This document shows positions 62,296 through 64,000 of a stretch of DNA of 64,000 bases, piece after piece (positions within the stretch are counted from its first letter, which is position 1; each line of letters starts with the position of its first letter). The stretch lies in contig CAZVNP010000003.1 in assembly GCA_964628285.1 (NCBI GenBank), positions 47,985-111,984 of the forward strand, given 5' to 3'. The translations under genes were made by a program, and so were the position numbers. The DNA is from JAPLDP01 sp964628285. GTDB taxonomy: Bacteria; Bacteroidota; Bacteroidia; Bacteroidales; JAGONC01. A model generated the notes under the pieces. That model saw only the letters and a list, made by a program, of their open reading frames with translations, made no database searches and had not been told where the DNA came from.

Positions 62296-63603
62296 ATGAA
62301 TTTCGCAAAAAAGTTACAACAGGTCATCAACCACGATCTTTGCACGCGCTGTGGCAGTTGTGTGGGTCTTGGCAGGGGCAAAATAAATTTCACCGGCTAT
62401 ACGGGAACGTTATTACCTCATATCGTCGAGCCGCTCGATGAAGAGCTTGCCGGGGAACTTTGGGAGGCCTGCAGCGGCCAGGACGTGGATTTCCCGGCTT
62501 TAGACCGTTTTGTGTTCGAAGGAAAGGGAACGCACCATCCTTATTTCGGAACCTATCTTGACCTCTCCATAGGGTATGCTACTGATCGGGCCATCCGTCG
62601 TCGGGGTGGCAGCGCCGGGGTGATCTCAGCCACGTTGAGCTGGCTGCTTGACAAAAAACTGATTCAGGGTGCTCTTGTACTCGGCATGTCGAAGGAAGAA
62701 CCCTGGTTGCCCCGGTCATTTATTGCCACAACACACGAAGAAATAGTGTCTGCGGCACAAAGCAAGTATCTGGTATCACCGGTAAATGAGACTCTGCCTG
62801 AACTGGAGAAATTTGATGGCAGACTGGCATACGTGGGACTTCCTTGCCAGGTTCATTCCATCCGCAAATTACAGATGGCAGGTCATCCCTCAGTTGAAAA
62901 GATAAAGTACATCATCGCACCCTATTGCGGGTTGAACCTGCATTTCTCGTCTATCATCAGTTTTCTGAAATCACATGGTGAAAAGGATTACCATGACATT
63001 GTCGATCTTCAGTTCAGGCATGGCGAATGGCCCGGAAGCATGCGCGTGGAAATGAAAAACGGGAAGGTCTATCAACTCCCAAAGTTCCACGCCAACTATC
63101 TCATTCCGTTTCACATGATGAACCGTTGCCGGGTGTGTATCGATTTTGCCAATGAATTTGCAGATATTTCGGTGGGTGATGCCTGGGCGCCACGATATGA
63201 GGAGAGAGGTAAAGGATTCTCCATCGTGGTGACCCGTTCAGTACACGGGAAAAAAATATTGGATCTGATGTTGCAAGAGGGGATAGTCAATTTACAACCG
63301 GTCAGCGTTCAGGATGCCGTCCGCATGCATTCACACATGTACGATAACAAGAAAAGAGGGGCGTTTTTAAGAATGAAGAAGAGGAAGTACCCACCTTATT
63401 ATCATCTTGGCTTTCCGTTAAATATTGGATTCAGAAGACGGCTTTTTGAGTTCTGGCTGAATATCATGTCATGCCTGCTCAGAACGAAGATAATGGTGAA
63501 ACTGGCGCAGGTATTACCGGCAAAAGTTACCGGCAGCGTGTTTAATTCCTTTAAAGTGGCATGGAAAAAGATCACTTTCAATGTTAAGCGTGAAGACCTG
63601 TGA
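62296..63603 (+). CDS. Coenzyme F420 hydrogenase/dehydrogenase beta-subunit-like iron-sulfur protein
   Basis: 435 residues from the ATG at 62296, five bases after the previous stop. N-terminal Cys set CTRCGSCVG, then the FrhB N-domain (GGSAGVISATLSWLLD, KYLVSPVNETLPEL, YVGLPCQVHSIRKL), then the C-domain with YCGLNLHFSSIISFL and CRVCIDFANEFADISVGDAW. F420 is not expected in this phylum; FrhB-like proteins of this kind recur in surface-polysaccharide clusters beside pyruvyl transferases or glycosyltransferases and probably act as flavin/iron-sulfur oxidoreductases. Only the one N-terminal Cys cluster is complete; a second ferredoxin motif typical of longer homologues is absent. Confidence 0.88.
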   Translation: MNFAKKLQQVINHDLCTRCGSCVGLGRGKINFTGYTGTLLPHIVEPLDEELAGELWEACSGQDVDFPALDRFVFEGKGTHHPYFGTYLDLSIGYATDRAIRRRGGSAGVISATLSWLLDKKLIQGALVLGMSKEEPWLPRSFIATTHEEIVSAAQSKYLVSPVNETLPELEKFDGRLAYVGLPCQVHSIRKLQMAGHPSVEKIKYIIAPYCGLNLHFSSIISFLKSHGEKDYHDIVDLQFRHGEWPGSMRVEMKNGKVYQLPKFHANYLIPFHMMNRCRVCIDFANEFADISVGDAWAPRYEERGKGFSIVVTRSVHGKKILDLMLQEGIVNLQPVSVQDAVRMHSHMYDNKKRGAFLRMKKRKYPPYYHLGFPLNIGFRRRLFEFWLNIMSCLLRTKIMVKLAQVLPAKVTGSVFNSFKVAWKKITFNVKREDL

Positions 63604-64000
63604 CAATAGTAAAAATGCTATGCCACATGTCATATTGAGTTTTTGTGTCAGAGTTTTAATTATTTAGTCTAATTCCCACTAGACCTTCCTTTGTGTCAAT
63701 AATAAACTTAATTTCAAAGAAATTCTGTCTTAAGACGAGGGAGAATTATATGGGATATTAGCGTTCCATTTTTATTAAACGAAAAATTTTATATTTTTCT
63801 TCCTTGCTAATACGAAGAATATATAAACCACTTTATTGGGCACTTAAGTTTATATTATAAGGACACCTCTAAAAACAGGTTTTAGCCCGGTTAATAATAC
63901 AATAAAGGTATAACATTGCTTTTCAAAAAACAAACTTTTACCCCCCCTATTTTTTATTTACTTATATATCAATTACTTACAAAAGACATCGTTCACGTTT
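63604..64000. other. AT-rich gene-free end of the window
   Basis: No open frame of credible length. It contains the sorting-tail remnant, an AT-only inverted repeat at 63781-63799, and a short hairpin CTAAAA / TTTTAG at 63869-63885. Base composition is clearly lower in G+C than the preceding gene cluster, as expected at the border of a variable region. Confidence 0.6.
63758..63859 (-). pseudogene. Possible decayed type IX sorting-tail remnant
   Basis: In the gene-free last 397 bases, the minus strand reads YNINLSAQ, a TAA stop, then SGLYILRISKEEK and on to a stop at 63758. SGLYILRI followed by a short basic tail is the classic end of a type A sorting domain, and the in-frame segment before the stop fits the strand that normally precedes it. 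Upstream (towards 64000) all frames are closed and the sequence is AT-rich. I read it as the worn-down end of a former secreted-protein gene; chance in AT-rich DNA cannot be excluded. Confidence 0.4.

Noticed and set aside
63781..63799. AT-only inverted repeat (GAAAAAT / ATTTTTC) as a terminator after the last gene
   Set aside because: All-A/T stem of low stability, 180 bases after the stop codon, and lying within the sorting-tail remnant.
1..64000. CRISPR arrays, tRNA/rRNA genes, insertion sequences, prophage genes
   Set aside because: No regularly spaced repeats, cloverleaf-like sequences, transposase motifs or phage proteins were seen in any gap or frame.

Overview
The window looks like a chromosome segment of a Bacteroidota bacterium, probably of the Bacteroidales/Marinilabiliales type and assembled from a metagenome (there is one run of exactly 100 N). 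The evidence is families largely confined to that phylum (DUF4292, DUF4270 and DUF4175 proteins, the gliding lipoprotein GldH, a type IX secretion C-terminal tail), promoters of the TTG-N20-TAnnTTTG type, few Shine-Dalgarno sequences and long co-directional gene trains. No rRNA, tRNA, CRISPR array, insertion sequence or prophage was found.

Layout. (1) 1-15825, all minus: a housekeeping train with an EnvC-like cell-wall protein (cut by the window edge), a DUF4292 lipoprotein, a TPR protein, dUTPase, a Wzx-like flippase, a very large NtrY-like sensor kinase, a methyltransferase, mnmG, ybeY, an RsbW-like ATP-binding protein and a 1112-residue DUF4175 protein. Two near-consensus ParB-binding sites (parS) sit on either side of mnmG, suggesting an origin-proximal location. 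(2) 16012-20390, minus: a MacA/MacB-type export system with two tandem permeases, closed by a clear hairpin-plus-T-run terminator and preceded by a repeat-rich control region. (3) 20578-29590: LutB, RpiB, quinolinate synthase, a MORN-repeat protein, a CtpA-type protease, superoxide dismutase and GlmS. (4) 29695-35859: a DUF4270 lipoprotein, a starch-synthase N-domain protein, proline dehydrogenase and a tandem pair of Xaa-Pro aminopeptidases. (5) 36018-39430: a three-gene succinate dehydrogenase/fumarate reductase operon.

(6) 39479-42199 is the part I find most interesting. A palindrome and a promoter element are followed by a structured leader whose 14-bp hairpin covers the ribosome binding site and the first two bases of the start codon. 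The operon then encodes a soluble PRC-barrel/MgtE-N/CBS protein and an Nramp-like transporter whose two metal-binding motifs differ from the canonical ones (DAGG for DPGN, APWM for MPHN). This looks like an RNA-controlled metal-ion (perhaps magnesium) uptake module that has not been characterised; the function is inference.

(7) 42466-47280: a 1604-residue secreted multidomain protein with a type IX sorting tail and its own promoter. (8) 47369-52481: DNA polymerase III delta', RicT/PSP1 protein, GldH and penicillin-binding protein 1A. (9) 52523-63603: a surface-polysaccharide region with two GT2 glycosyltransferases, two paralogous GT-C-like membrane proteins (the second broken by the N gap), an MBOAT/AlgJ-type O-acetylation pair, a flippase-like UPF0104 protein, an unrecognised toroid/beta-sandwich protein and an F420-hydrogenase-beta-like iron-sulfur protein. 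The last 400 bases are AT-rich and hold only what looks like a decayed type IX sorting tail.
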